DNA of 64,000 bases from the NCBI GenBank assembly GCA_025408425.1, contig JANXYX010000036.1, positions 1 through 64,000 of the forward strand, in the 5' to 3' direction. Numbering within the stretch: the first letter of the stretch is position 1; each line of letters begins with the position of its first letter. Source of the stretch: Granulicella sp. Lineage in GTDB: Bacteria; Acidobacteriota; Terriglobia; Terriglobales; Acidobacteriaceae. The notes under the pieces are model-generated. The model saw only the letters and a list, made by a program, of their open reading frames with translations. It was not told the origin of the DNA and did not search any database. Positions 26,991 to 36,833 of the stretch are shown here, in pieces. Made by a program: the position numbers and the translations under genes.

Positions 26991-29699
26991 ATGGGTGCAA
27001 AAGAGTTGCTGCGGGTGGAGGTTAGTGCGGCGCTGCAGCGGGGTGCGGTGGTGGTTACCGCGAACGAGCGGGCGGCGCGAACGCTGAGGCACGGATTTGA
27101 CCTTCAGAATCGCGCGACTGGACGGTCGCGATGGCATGCGCCTGAGGTGCAATCGTGGGATTCCTGGATGGGAGGGATCTGGCGGGCGCTGCTGATGCAG
27201 GGAGTTGCTTCGCAGTTGCTGCTGAACCGAACACAGGAGCATGCGGTTTGGCGAACTGTGCTGGCGAGTGACAAGGACCGGCGGAGTCTTCGATCCCCGG
27301 ACTCGCTGGCCGAGATGGCTGCGGATGCCTGGCGACTGCTGTGCAGCTATAGCGGGCAGGGACGACTCCGCGAGATAGCGGTGAGCACCGATACGCGGGC
27401 GTTTCAGCAGTGGGCGATGGATTTTGAACGAAGATGCCAGGCTGAAGGGTATCTGTCGCAGGCACAACTTGAGGAGACACTGCGGAGCCATGTGGTGGCC
27501 GGACGGGTGACGTTTGGGATGCGGGAGGTGGTGCTGGTAGGGTTCGATGCGATGACCCCAGCACAGGTAGCGCTGATTGAGGCCGTGGGTGCGGCGGGCA
27601 TGGTGGTGACGGAGTTGCCACTGGAGGCTTTGGCGGAACGGCGCGAGTTGGTGGACGCTGCGGATGAGCAGGAAGAGCTACGAATTTGTGCGCGCTGGAT
27701 AAGGGAGTTTCTTGAGGCGCAGCCTAAGGCTCGGGTCGCAGTGATCGTTCCCGGTCTGGAGAAGCAGCGGGCCGAGATTGATCGGGTGTTTCGTGAAGTG
27801 CTTGCCCCGGAGTTGCAGGATATTGGGACACAAATGGAGATGGGGCCGTATGAGTTCTCGCTGGGTTTGCCGCTGGCGGAGACGCGCATGGGAGCTACGG
27901 CTCTGGATCTGCTGCGCTGGGTGACAGGGCCGTTGCCGCTGGAACGGGTGAGCCAGTTGCTGCTGTCCCCTTACTTTGCCGGTGGTTTCGACGAAGGAAG
28001 CGCCAGGGCTGAACTTGACGCGTTCGTACTGCGGCGGAAGAGGATGCTGCGGCCAGAGGTTTCTCTGGAGTTGCTGCTTGAGTTGGCTGGGGGATCGAAG
28101 CGCCAGTTGAGGCTGCCCGAACTAATGGGTGCCTTGCGCCAAATGCAGCACACGATCGGCAAGATGAAGTCGAAGGATGAAGTGCGTCCTTACTCCGAGT
28201 GGGCTGAGGAGATGAGGGAGGTGCTGCAATCGGCCGGGTGGGGTAGGGGGAAGGTCGAGGACAGCATCGAGTTCCAGACACGGAGAAAGTGGGAGAGCGG
28301 ACTGGATGAGTTGGCTACGCTGGACTTCAACGGAGTGCGCGTGCGGTTCGGCGTGGCACTGGCTGAGTTGGAGAGGATTGCGAAACGAACGATGTTTTCG
28401 CCGGAGTCGCGGGAGGCGCCGGTACAGATAATGGGTCCGCTGGAGTGTGCAGGCTGCGGGTTCGATGCAGTCTGGTTTCTGTGCGCTGGCGACCTGACGT
28501 GGCCTGCGCAGGTATCTGCCAGTCCCATGCTGCCCTGGCAGATGCAGCATAAGCTTGACATGCCGGGGACAGACGCAGCGAAGGACAGGGATTATGCGGG
28601 CCGGGTGACGGAGCGAATCGCGAAGAGCGCGGGGAAGATTGTCTTTAGCTATGCGAAGGAGTCCAAAGATGCGAAGCAGAGTGCATCGTCGGTGCTGGAC
28701 GGACTGGAACTGACGCCGGTGGAGAGCAGCTTTCTGGTGGCTGTTGAGCCTGAGCGCGAAGTCGTCGAGATCGAGACGGTTGCGGATGATGGGCGATTGC
28801 CTACTCTGCCGGACGAGGTGATTCAAGGTGGGGCAAAGATTCTGGAACTGCAGGCTGCATGCGGATTTCGTGCGTTTGCGGAACGACGCCTGTGGTCTGC
28901 GGAGTTGAGTGAGTCCGAGTTGGGAATGGATGCAGCAGAGCGTGGCAATGTAGTGCATGAGGTGCTGGAGGTTTTTTGGCGCGAGATTAAGACCCAGAGT
29001 GTGCTGATCTCCATGAGTACGGGAGAACGCAAGGAGGCGCTGGAATGGGCTATCGGCAAAGGGCTGCGGAAGAATGAAGAACTAAGCTCTAGTCTTTGGG
29101 ATGCGGCGTATCTGGATATGCAACGGGAACGGTTACATGCATTGCTGGAGCCATGGCTGGAGTTGGAGATGAGGCGTCCTCCTTTCGAGGTGAAGCGGCA
29201 GGAGGACACGCTGGCGGATGCGCGCGTGGGTCCGCTGCGGCTGAGTGTGCGCGTGGATCGCGTAGATGTGAGCGATGGCGGAGAGATCATCATCGACTAC
29301 AAGACCGGGGCCGCAAAGCCGAACGATTGGTTGTCGGAGAGACCGGATGCGCCACAACTGCCGCTGTATGCAATTTTGTCGGAGGCTGAGCGCCTGGAAG
29401 GTGTGGCGTTTGCACAGGTCCGGGCAGGCAATGACCGCGGCCTGCGGGGCTTCGCGACGAGCGAGAATGCGGGCATAAAGACTGCAAAGCTGGAAGTGAG
29501 TTTGGACGCACAGGTCGAGGAATGGAGACGTGTGCTGTCGCGTCTGGCCGAAGAGTTCCATGAGGGCGATGTGCGGGTGCGGCCGAAGAACTATCCGACG
29601 ACGTGTAAACACTGTGGTCAACGGCTGTTGTGTCGCCTCGATGCCGCGGCGATGCAGGCGGACGACGATGATTCGGTAACGGAGGTAGAGCTTGGCTGA
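26991..29699 (+). CDS. AddB-like nuclease subunit of a helicase-nuclease
   Basis: A 902-residue protein of the class annotated as probable DNA repair protein beside AddA. It has an inactivated helicase-like body. The C-terminal PD-(D/E)XK nuclease is visible in LRLSVRVDRVDVSDGGEIIIDYKTG. Four cysteines, C624 (AACGFRAFAERRL) and C872, C875 and C881 (TTCKHCGQRLLCRL), are spaced as in the Fe-S clamp of AddB nuclease domains. Together with the following gene it should form a double-strand-break resection enzyme. The 3' end overlaps the next gene by 8 bases. The start is ATG at 26991. Confidence 0.8.
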   Translation: MGAKELLRVEVSAALQRGAVVVTANERAARTLRHGFDLQNRATGRSRWHAPEVQSWDSWMGGIWRALLMQGVASQLLLNRTQEHAVWRTVLASDKDRRSLRSPDSLAEMAADAWRLLCSYSGQGRLREIAVSTDTRAFQQWAMDFERRCQAEGYLSQAQLEETLRSHVVAGRVTFGMREVVLVGFDAMTPAQVALIEAVGAAGMVVTELPLEALAERRELVDAADEQEELRICARWIREFLEAQPKARVAVIVPGLEKQRAEIDRVFREVLAPELQDIGTQMEMGPYEFSLGLPLAETRMGATALDLLRWVTGPLPLERVSQLLLSPYFAGGFDEGSARAELDAFVLRRKRMLRPEVSLELLLELAGGSKRQLRLPELMGALRQMQHTIGKMKSKDEVRPYSEWAEEMREVLQSAGWGRGKVEDSIEFQTRRKWESGLDELATLDFNGVRVRFGVALAELERIAKRTMFSPESREAPVQIMGPLECAGCGFDAVWFLCAGDLTWPAQVSASPMLPWQMQHKLDMPGTDAAKDRDYAGRVTERIAKSAGKIVFSYAKESKDAKQSASSVLDGLELTPVESSFLVAVEPEREVVEIETVADDGRLPTLPDEVIQGGAKILELQAACGFRAFAERRLWSAELSESELGMDAAERGNVVHEVLEVFWREIKTQSVLISMSTGERKEALEWAIGKGLRKNEELSSSLWDAAYLDMQRERLHALLEPWLELEMRRPPFEVKRQEDTLADARVGPLRLSVRVDRVDVSDGGEIIIDYKTGAAKPNDWLSERPDAPQLPLYAILSEAERLEGVAFAQVRAGNDRGLRGFATSENAGIKTAKLEVSLDAQVEEWRRVLSRLAEEFHEGDVRVRPKNYPTTCKHCGQRLLCRLDAAAMQADDDDSVTEVELG

Positions 29700-32600
29700 T
29701 CTTTTTGTCATTGGCCCAGCAGATGCAGGAGTTGCCGATGAGGGGCAGCACCCACCGGACTGGCGTGAGCGCGAACGTGCACTGGATACGACGCGGTCGT
29801 GGATTGTGGAGGCTCCAGCGGGATCGGGCAAGACTGGCCTGCTGATTCAGCGCTATCTGAAACTGCTGAGCGACGAAAGCGTGACCGCGCCGGAGCAGGT
29901 ACTGGCAATCACATTTACGGTGAAGGCCACGGCCGAGATCCGCGAACGGGTGATGGAGCAGTTGGAGGCAGCGTTTAGCGATAAGCCGCTGAAGCGCGGA
30001 GATGCGTTCGAGCAGGAGACTCGGACCCTGGCGGAACGGGTGGTAGAGCGCGACCGGCTGGGCAGATGGGGGCTGCTAGAGAGTTCGCAACGGCTCAATG
30101 TGCGGACGATCGACTCAGTGTGTGCCCAGATTGCGAGTTCGCTGCCGGTGCTTTCGGGTGGAGGAGGGCAGCAGACTCCCGTGCCCGATGCGGGACGTCT
30201 GCATCATGCGGCGGCACGGCGGACGCTGATGCTGCTGGGCGGTGAGGATGCCGCGTTGAATGAGGCGCTGCGGAGGGTTCTGCTGCATCGGGATGGGAAC
30301 CTGGCGGACTGCGAAGAGTTGCTGGCCGAGATGCTGGAACTGCGCGACCAGTGGGGAGAACTGGTCCCCTTGCAGCGGCGTGAACTGGATGACGCGTATC
30401 TGAATGAAACGGTATTGCCACGGCTGGAACGAGCTTTAGAGTTGGCGATTTGTGCTGGGATCGCTCGACTGGCTGAGGCATTACCGGATAGCTGTTCAAA
30501 GCGCATGGCTTCGCTGGCTGCGGAGTTTGCGGAGTTGCCGGCATACAAGCCAGATGTTCACCCCTTCTCTGTTTGCCGCGGCATGCAGCAGACACCTGCT
30601 GAGACGCTGGAGGACTTAGAGCGCTGGCGCACAATGATCAGCCTTGTGGTGAAGAAAGATGGTGGCTGGCGTGCAAGGTTTCATAAGAACGATCTTGGGG
30701 TGGAGTTGAACAAGCATCACGGCGCTGCGGTAAAGGCACTGGTCGATGAACTGAGAGACAACAGTGATTTGCCGGCAGTAATTGGGGCGATGCAGAAGCT
30801 GCCGCCGGCAAAGTACCCAGCAGAGCAGTGGGCTGTGGCGAAGTCGCTGTTCCGAATGTTGAGCAGGGCTCTGGTGGAGTTGCAGTTGGTGTTTGCGGAG
30901 CGATCGGAGTGTGATTTCGCTGAACTCGGATTGCGCGCGATCGACGCATTGCGCGCCGACGACGGTGTTGCGGACCTGGAGACGGCACTGGGAATGAGAG
31001 TGCAGCATCTGCTGGTGGATGAGATGCAAGACACGTCTACGCGTCAGTATGAGTTGATTGAACGGCTGACGCAGAGTTGGGATGGGCACAGCCAGACGGT
31101 GTTTCTGGTTGGCGATCCGAAGCAGTCGATCTACATCTTCCGGCAGGCACGGGTCGAGCGATTTATTCGTACGATGCGCGAGGAGCGACTGGGGGATCTG
31201 GAGATCGGCTGCATCCGTCTTACAGCTAACTTCCGCTCACAAGGCGGACTCGTAGAGAAGTTCAATCAAGACTTTTCGTTGCTGTTTCCTGACGAGGCCG
31301 ATCCTGCAAATCCTGAAGCAGTTGATTACTTTGCTGCTGATGCGGTGCGCCCAGTTTCGAAGATGGCGAAGCACGCGGTGTGGCACTTCAACACGCTGGC
31401 GAATGGAGTGCCTCGGGAGAAAACTGCGGAGGCCAAACGCCAGCAGAAGCTGGATGAAGCGGAGGCAGTGCGGGCCGTGGTGCAGGAGTGGCGTGCGTGT
31501 CCTCTACCGCCGGGGCGGACGGAGCCGTGGAGGATTGCGGTTCTGGTGCGGGGCCGGAATTATCTGATCGATATTGTTGCAGCGCTGAAGCGAGATGACG
31601 GGGATGGTGCGATTCCCTTTCGCGCGGTGAACATCGAGGCGCTGAAGGAGCGGCAGGAGGTGCTGGATCTGACGGCACTGACGCGAGCGTTGCTGCATCC
31701 AGCGGATCGTGTGGCGTGGCTGGCAGCGCTGCGCGCGCCGTGGTGCGGGCTGGGGCTGGCCGACCTGCATATGTTGGTGGGAGAGGATAATTCTGATTTC
31801 AAGGAGCAATGTATCCAGGACCTGATGGCAGAGCGTGGCCATCTGTTGAGTGATGAGGGCTGTGCGCGTCTGACGCGGTTCTGGCCGGTGATGCGGGATG
31901 CGGCCACCCGACGAGGGCAACTAACGACGGCTCAGTGGGTCGAGCGGACCTGGCGCTCATTGGGAGGAGATGCTTCCCTTTCGGCGTCTGAGATGGCGAA
32001 TGCGCGACGCTACTTCCAGTTGCTGGATGAGATTGAAGCCGAGGGCGAAGTTGTCGACATGGCAGTGCTGGCGCAGCGACTGGAAAAACTGTTTGCGGAG
32101 TCGGCGGTGGTTCCAGGGGCGATCGATGTGATGACGATCCATGGGGCAAAGGGGCTGGAGTGGGATGTAGTGCTGGTACCTGGGCTAGAGCGCAAATCTC
32201 CACCGAATCGGAACCGGCTGCTGACCTGGAACGAATTTGATCAACGAGATGCAGAGGCGGCTCGGGTGGTGCTGGCTCCGATCGCAGGCAAGGGGCAAGA
32301 CTCACACGCGCTGAACAAGTGGCTGACTGAGATTCAGAACGCGCGAGAGGCCGCTGAGCGCAAGCGGCTGTTTTACGTTGTCTGCACTCGTGCGCGAGAA
32401 GAGCTACATCTGTTCGCTTCGCCTGCTTTGAAGGTCAATGGTGAGGTGAATCTTGCACCGGGAAGTTTGCTGGGGGCAGCCTGGCCGGCGGCGAGCGTGC
32501 GCTTCTACGAAGACGCGAGGAGACCGCAGGCTCCCGCGAACTTAGTGACGATGGCACCCTGGGAAGCTACCGTTGTGGCAGACCTTGCCGCGGGTGCGGA

Positions 32601-33306
32601 AGAGCGCGTGCAGCCTGCTGGTCTGCGGCGGCTTCCGCTGTCGTTCGATGCGCGGGCGAGGTTTGATGTGAGGCTCGGACTGAAATATCGGCAGGCTGAG
32701 GATGCGCCTGAGATGACGCACTTCGAGAGGCCTGAGGGATCTTTTGCGGCACGATCTTTTGGCAATGCCGTGCATGGATTTCTTGATGTGCTGTCGACGC
32801 GGCTGGCTGCTGGCGCTTCAGTGGAGACGCTGCTTCGGGAGGTGAAGGGATGGCTGCCAAGGATAGAAACTATCCTGCGTGGCGATGGGCTGTCGCCAGC
32901 CGTGGTTAAGCGTCGGGCACTGGAAGTAAGGTCTGCGCTGGAGAATGTACTTCAGGACCGCGACGGGCTCTGGGTACTCGGCACGCAGGCTGGAGCAGCG
33001 AGCGAGTACGCGTTTACTTCGTGGGCGGATCAGCGGAGAAGTTACCGTCTGGATCGCATCTTTCGGGCGGGTGCGGAGCCGCACGCGGCCGGTAACGATT
33101 GCTTGTGGATCATCGACTACAAAACCTCGACGCACGGACGTGAAGGAAGCGAAGATTTTCTGGGCCGTGAGCGAGAGAAGTATGGGCCGCAGATGGAGGC
33201 GTATGCGCGAGCGGTCCGATTGGATGCAGAGGCGACGGAGATTCGCGTCGGGCTTTACTATCCGATGCTGCCGCGGCTGATCTGGTGGCGGCCGGAGCCG
33301 ATTTGA
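29692..33306 (+). CDS. addA: AddA-like UvrD/RecB-family helicase-nuclease
   Basis: A 1204-residue helicase with a C-terminal nuclease. Walker A is EAPAGSGKT (K47), motif II LLVDEMQDTSTRQYELI, motif III VFLVGDPKQSIYIFRQA, motif V MTIHGAKGLEWDVVLVPG and motif VI KRLFYVVCTRAREELHLFAS. The C-terminal PD-(D/E)XK site is CLWIIDYKTSTHGREGSEDF. This layout (SF1A helicase plus nuclease) is that of AddA, which with the AddB-like partner resects double-strand breaks for RecA. The start is a TTG at 29692, inside the preceding gene, with a GGAGG site 6 bases before it. The 8-base overlap implies coupled expression. The gene is convergent with phoU. Confidence 0.92.
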   Translation: MADLFVIGPADAGVADEGQHPPDWRERERALDTTRSWIVEAPAGSGKTGLLIQRYLKLLSDESVTAPEQVLAITFTVKATAEIRERVMEQLEAAFSDKPLKRGDAFEQETRTLAERVVERDRLGRWGLLESSQRLNVRTIDSVCAQIASSLPVLSGGGGQQTPVPDAGRLHHAAARRTLMLLGGEDAALNEALRRVLLHRDGNLADCEELLAEMLELRDQWGELVPLQRRELDDAYLNETVLPRLERALELAICAGIARLAEALPDSCSKRMASLAAEFAELPAYKPDVHPFSVCRGMQQTPAETLEDLERWRTMISLVVKKDGGWRARFHKNDLGVELNKHHGAAVKALVDELRDNSDLPAVIGAMQKLPPAKYPAEQWAVAKSLFRMLSRALVELQLVFAERSECDFAELGLRAIDALRADDGVADLETALGMRVQHLLVDEMQDTSTRQYELIERLTQSWDGHSQTVFLVGDPKQSIYIFRQARVERFIRTMREERLGDLEIGCIRLTANFRSQGGLVEKFNQDFSLLFPDEADPANPEAVDYFAADAVRPVSKMAKHAVWHFNTLANGVPREKTAEAKRQQKLDEAEAVRAVVQEWRACPLPPGRTEPWRIAVLVRGRNYLIDIVAALKRDDGDGAIPFRAVNIEALKERQEVLDLTALTRALLHPADRVAWLAALRAPWCGLGLADLHMLVGEDNSDFKEQCIQDLMAERGHLLSDEGCARLTRFWPVMRDAATRRGQLTTAQWVERTWRSLGGDASLSASEMANARRYFQLLDEIEAEGEVVDMAVLAQRLEKLFAESAVVPGAIDVMTIHGAKGLEWDVVLVPGLERKSPPNRNRLLTWNEFDQRDAEAARVVLAPIAGKGQDSHALNKWLTEIQNAREAAERKRLFYVVCTRAREELHLFASPALKVNGEVNLAPGSLLGAAWPAASVRFYEDARRPQAPANLVTMAPWEATVVADLAAGAEERVQPAGLRRLPLSFDARARFDVRLGLKYRQAEDAPEMTHFERPEGSFAARSFGNAVHGFLDVLSTRLAAGASVETLLREVKGWLPRIETILRGDGLSPAVVKRRALEVRSALENVLQDRDGLWVLGTQAGAASEYAFTSWADQRRSYRLDRIFRAGAEPHAAGNDCLWIIDYKTSTHGREGSEDFLGREREKYGPQMEAYARAVRLDAEATEIRVGLYYPMLPRLIWWRPEPI

Positions 33307-33321
33307 CTGAAGGTCAGGTGA

Positions 33322-33984
33322 CTAGATGTTGGCGGCGTTGTGCCGCACGTCTGCACCGCGTACCCAGAAGATGACATCTTCCGCGATGTTGGTGGCGTGG
33401 TCGCCGACGCGCTCCAGGTTGCGAGCGATGATAAGAGCGTTGAGGGCTTGCGGCGTCTGTTCCGGCTGCTCTTTGATGAGGTTGCTGAGCGCGTAGAACG
33501 CTGCATCGTTCATCTCATCGACCTGATCGTCCAGCTTGAGGACGGACTTGGCAAGATCTGCGTCTGCTTCGATGAATGCCTGCAGTGCCTTGCGGACCAT
33601 TGCCGCCGCCAGCGAAGCGAGCTTGGGGATGTCGACCGGTAGTTCCACGTTGGCGAACGCTCCCATCTCGCGGACCCGGACTGCAATATTGACTGCCTGG
33701 TCGCCGACGCGTTCGAGGTCGGCATTGATGCGGATGACCGAGAGAATGAAGCGGAGATCGATGGCCATTGGCTGCTCCATCGCAAGAAGGTCGAGTGCCA
33801 TCTGGTCGATCTCGCGCTCGAGGCGATTGATCGCAGGTTCGGAGCGCAGGACGAGTTCGCAGATAGAGAGGTCGCGTGTGCGATAGGCTTCGATGGAGCG
33901 TTGAATGGCCTGTTCGGCCATGCCGGCCATAACGAGCAGCTTCTCTTTGAGATCGTCCAAGCTCTGGTGAAATTTGACCCGCAT
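33322..33984 (-). CDS. phoU: Phosphate regulon protein PhoU
   Basis: A 220-residue helical protein of two PhoU repeats. It inhibits the PhoR kinase through the Pst transporter when phosphate is ample. The N-terminal repeat shows FHQSLDDLKEKLLVMAGMAEQAIQRSIEAY and EREIDQMALDLLAMEQPMAIDLRFILSVIRINADLERVGDQAVNIA. The second repeat ends ALIIARNLERVGDHATNIAEDVIFWVRG, the DXXXD metal-type motif. The start overlaps the pstB stop by one base (TGATG), so it is the last gene of the operon. Confidence 0.95.
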   Translation of the reverse strand: MRVKFHQSLDDLKEKLLVMAGMAEQAIQRSIEAYRTRDLSICELVLRSEPAINRLEREIDQMALDLLAMEQPMAIDLRFILSVIRINADLERVGDQAVNIAVRVREMGAFANVELPVDIPKLASLAAAMVRKALQAFIEADADLAKSVLKLDDQVDEMNDAAFYALSNLIKEQPEQTPQALNALIIARNLERVGDHATNIAEDVIFWVRGADVRHNAANI

Positions 33985-34742
33985 CAGCCGAACCTCCCAG
34001 TGATGTAGTCTTCTGTGCGCTTGTCGCGTGGATTGGTAAAGATCTTGTGGGTCGAATCGAACTCGACCATTTTTCCGTTGAGGAAGAAGCCGGTATTCTC
34101 TGCGACACGAGCCGCCTGCTGCATGTTGTGCGTGACGATGACGATGGTGTATTGGCTCTTCAACTGGAAGATGAGGTCTTCGATCTTGGAGGTAGAGACG
34201 GGATCGAGAGCGGATGCTGGCTCGTCCATGAGCAATACTTCAGGATCGACAGCAAGCGCCCGAGCGATGCACATGCGTTGCTGCTGGCCGCCGGAGAGGC
34301 TGGCGCCGGACTTCTTCTTGAGGTCGTCTTTGACCTCTTCCCAGAGAGCGGCCTGCTTGAGCGAGCGCTCTACAGTCTCGTCAAGGATACGGCGACCGGT
34401 GAAGCCATTCAGTTTAAGGCCGCTGGCTACGTTGTCGTAGATCGACATGGTTGGAAACGGATTAGGACGCTGAAAAACCATGCCGACGCGGCGGCGAATC
34501 TCGACTGGTGAGGCGTCTTTGTAGATGTCGATATCGCCCATCTTGATAACACCGGTGACGCGAGCAATCGGGTTGGTTTCATGCATGCGGTTGAGGCAAC
34601 GAACGAAAGTCGACTTGCCGCATCCGGAAGGACCGATGAGTGCGGTGGCGTGGTTAGCCGGGATGTGCAGATTGATGTCCTGCAACGTGTGATTTGTCCC
34701 GTACCAAGCGTTCAAATTCTCTACCAGAATGCCGACTCCCAC
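33984..34742 (-). CDS. pstB: Phosphate ABC transporter ATPase PstB
   Basis: The 252-residue ATPase of the Pst high-affinity phosphate importer. Walker A is GPSGCGKST (K43), signature [16 protein letters not shown] and Walker [34 protein letters not shown] is the switch histidine region. The GTG at 34742 is chosen because the preceding 37 in-frame codons lie inside pstA and are not PstB-like. It overlaps the pstA TAG by one base and has GGGGGAAG just before it. It is in the pst operon. Confidence 0.96.
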   Translation of the reverse strand: MGVGILVENLNAWYGTNHTLQDINLHIPANHATALIGPSGCGKSTFVRCLNRMHETNPIARVTGVIKMGDIDIYKDASPVEIRRRVGMVFQRPNPFPTMSIYDNVASGLKLNGFTGRRILDETVERSLKQAALWEEVKDDLKKKSGASLSGGQQQRMCIARALAVDPEVLLMDEPASALDPVSTSKIEDLIFQLKSQYTIVIVTHNMQQAARVAENTGFFLNGKMVEFDSTHKIFTNPRDKRTEDYITGRFG

Positions 34743-35653
34743 TAGCTTCCCCCTTTGAGTGCGCCGCGGTTGGCAAAGATGCGGACGAGTGTAACAGCAA
34801 CCATGATCATAACGATGAGGACAAGTGAACCCGCCCAGGCGAGGCGATGCCACTCGTCGTAGGGAGAGATGGCATAGACATAAATCTGAAGCGGCAGAGC
34901 AGCGATGGGTTCGTTGAGCCTGAAGCTCCAGAACTGGTTTCCGAAAGCGGTGAAGAGCAGCGGTGCGGTCTCACCTGCGACGCGGGCAAAAGCGAGCATG
35001 CAGCCTGTGATGATGCCTGGAGAAGCGGTGCGCAAGGTGACAGAGACTGCGGTACGCCACTTTGGGACACCCAGGCCGAGGGCAGCTTCGCGAATCGAGT
35101 GAGGAACGGTGGCCAACATCTCTTCGGTGGTGCGAGTGATGGTGGGCACCATCATGATGCCCAACGCGACGCCGCCGGCAAGCGCAGAGAAGTGCTTCTG
35201 CTGCAGGACGATGAGCGAGTAGATTGAGATGCCCATGACGATCGAAGGCACGCCGTTGAGCACGTCAGCCGTAAAGCGAATGGCGGTGGCGAGAAATTTT
35301 CCGCTACCGAACTCCGCAAGGTAGACACCAGCCGCGATGCCGATGGGGATACCCATCAAGCTGGCCAGAAACAGGATAATCCCTGAGCCGACGATGGAGT
35401 TAGCCATGCCGCCGCCGGTCTCGCCAACTGGTGCGGGGATTTGAGTGAAGAAGGCGAAGTTCAGCGAACTCGCTCCCTTGTAGATGAGGTACACAAGGAT
35501 GGCCACCAGGGGGGCGATGACGAGGATCGTGCTGAGTATGGAAAGCGCGGTGACGAAGTGATTCATCACGCTTCGGCGAATGTTGTTAATGCGCGATGGC
35601 TTGAACTGCGCGCTCGTCGGCTGCGACAAATTATTGACTGGCTGAGTACTCAT
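34742..35653 (-). CDS. pstA: Phosphate ABC transporter permease PstA
   Basis: A 303-residue inner-membrane permease with six helices. Family landmarks are [52 protein letters not shown] and the EAA-like loop [41 protein letters not shown]. It partners with PstC, and both bind PstB. The start follows the pstC stop by one base. Confidence 0.95.
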   Translation of the reverse strand: MSTQPVNNLSQPTSAQFKPSRINNIRRSVMNHFVTALSILSTILVIAPLVAILVYLIYKGASSLNFAFFTQIPAPVGETGGGMANSIVGSGIILFLASLMGIPIGIAAGVYLAEFGSGKFLATAIRFTADVLNGVPSIVMGISIYSLIVLQQKHFSALAGGVALGIMMVPTITRTTEEMLATVPHSIREAALGLGVPKWRTAVSVTLRTASPGIITGCMLAFARVAGETAPLLFTAFGNQFWSFRLNEPIAALPLQIYVYAISPYDEWHRLAWAGSLVLIVMIMVAVTLVRIFANRGALKGGS

Positions 35654-35654
35654 G

Positions 35655-36710
35655 CTAGGCCACCCTTGCCGGTGCGCCGCGGGTGACGGCCCAGACCATC
35701 AGGCGTGCCGCCGCGTTGACGACGATTGTGACGAGGAAGAGCGCCAGGCCGATCTCGATGAGAGCGCTGAGATAGAGGTCGCCCGTTGCCTCAGAGAACT
35801 CGTTGGCGATAACGCTGGCAAGCGTATAGCCAGGCGCGAATAACGATTTACTGATCTCCGGATGGTTACCGATGACCATGGTGACGGCCATCGTCTCGCC
35901 GAGGGCGCGACCTAACCCGAGCAGGACGGCACCCACGATGCCGATTCGGGAGTTGCGCAGGACGCCGATGCGAATCATCTCCCAGCGAGTGGCTCCGAGG
36001 GCCAGCACACCTTCACGCTGGGAGTTGGGTACAGCAGTCATAATGTCGCGAGTGAGCGAGGAGATGATGGGAAGAATCATGATGGCGAGGATGATGCTCG
36101 CCGTGAGAAGACCGACCCCGAAGTTGGCTCCCTCGAAGAATCCCGTCCAGCCCAGCGTTTTATGAAGGAACGGCCCGATGACGTCACGCATGATTGGGAC
36201 AAGGACGAAGACTGCCCACAAGCCATAGACGACGCTTGGAATGGCAGCGAGCAACTCGGTAAGGAAGGAGATCGGTGCACGCAGTTGCTTCGGGCAGAGT
36301 TCCGTGAGGAAGACGGCGACGCCAAGGGCCAGCGGTACAGCTATCAGCAATGCAAGGAAGGAAGTTGCAAGGGTTCCGTAGATGAACGGCAGAGCGCCAA
36401 AGTCACCGGAGACCGGGTCCCATGCCTGGCGGGAAAAGAACTTCAGGCCGAAGGCGGCGATGCTCAGCTTGGAATGGGTAATGAGGATGCTAAAGATGAA
36501 CAGCACAATCACAAAAATGCTACATGCGCAGATCAACATGACGGTTGCGAAAGCGTTGTCAGCCAGCCTGCCGCTGCCGCGCGTATTGAGAAAGGCGCGG
36601 ACTACCGAGGGTTCATGGTTGATGGGTTGCGATGCTAAATCTTCAGACGGGGCCACTGGCACCACGTTCGGGAGAGGTGTCGGAGATACGGGGTCACGCT
36701 CAGTAGTCAT
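35655..36710 (-). CDS. pstC: Phosphate ABC transporter permease PstC
   Basis: A permease of about 351 residues. After a polar N-terminus of about 50 residues come six helices, and the conserved loops GVAVFLTELCPKQLRAPISFLTELLAAIPSVVYGLWAVFVLVP and ILPIISSLTRDIMTAVPNSQREGVLALGATRWEMIR. ATG at 36710 is preferred over a TTG at 36725. A stem-loop precedes the gene, between pstS and pstC. Confidence 0.95.
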   Translation of the reverse strand: MTTERDPVSPTPLPNVVPVAPSEDLASQPINHEPSVVRAFLNTRGSGRLADNAFATVMLICACSIFVIVLFIFSILITHSKLSIAAFGLKFFSRQAWDPVSGDFGALPFIYGTLATSFLALLIAVPLALGVAVFLTELCPKQLRAPISFLTELLAAIPSVVYGLWAVFVLVPIMRDVIGPFLHKTLGWTGFFEGANFGVGLLTASIILAIMILPIISSLTRDIMTAVPNSQREGVLALGATRWEMIRIGVLRNSRIGIVGAVLLGLGRALGETMAVTMVIGNHPEISKSLFAPGYTLASVIANEFSEATGDLYLSALIEIGLALFLVTIVVNAAARLMVWAVTRGAPARVA

Positions 36711-36798
36711 GATTTTGAGAGACAAAGTCTTATTCCTGCAGTCTCAACTCTAGCGGCTGATTGTATCTGTTTCAAAATAATGGAGATGAAAGGAAATT

Positions 36799-36826
36799 GC
36801 CGTGCGGATCGGGGAATCCGCACGGC
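36799..36826 (-). terminator. Intercistronic hairpin between pstS and pstC
   Basis: A perfect 11-bp inverted repeat, GCCGTGCGGAT (36799-36809) and ATCCGCACGGC (36816-36826), with a 6-base loop, 8 bases after the pstS stop. The following minus-strand bases AATTTCCTTT give only a weak U tract. It probably attenuates transcription or protects the 3' end of pstS mRNA, so that binding protein is made in excess over the permeases. Confidence 0.75.
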
Positions 36827-36833
36827 TGTATGA

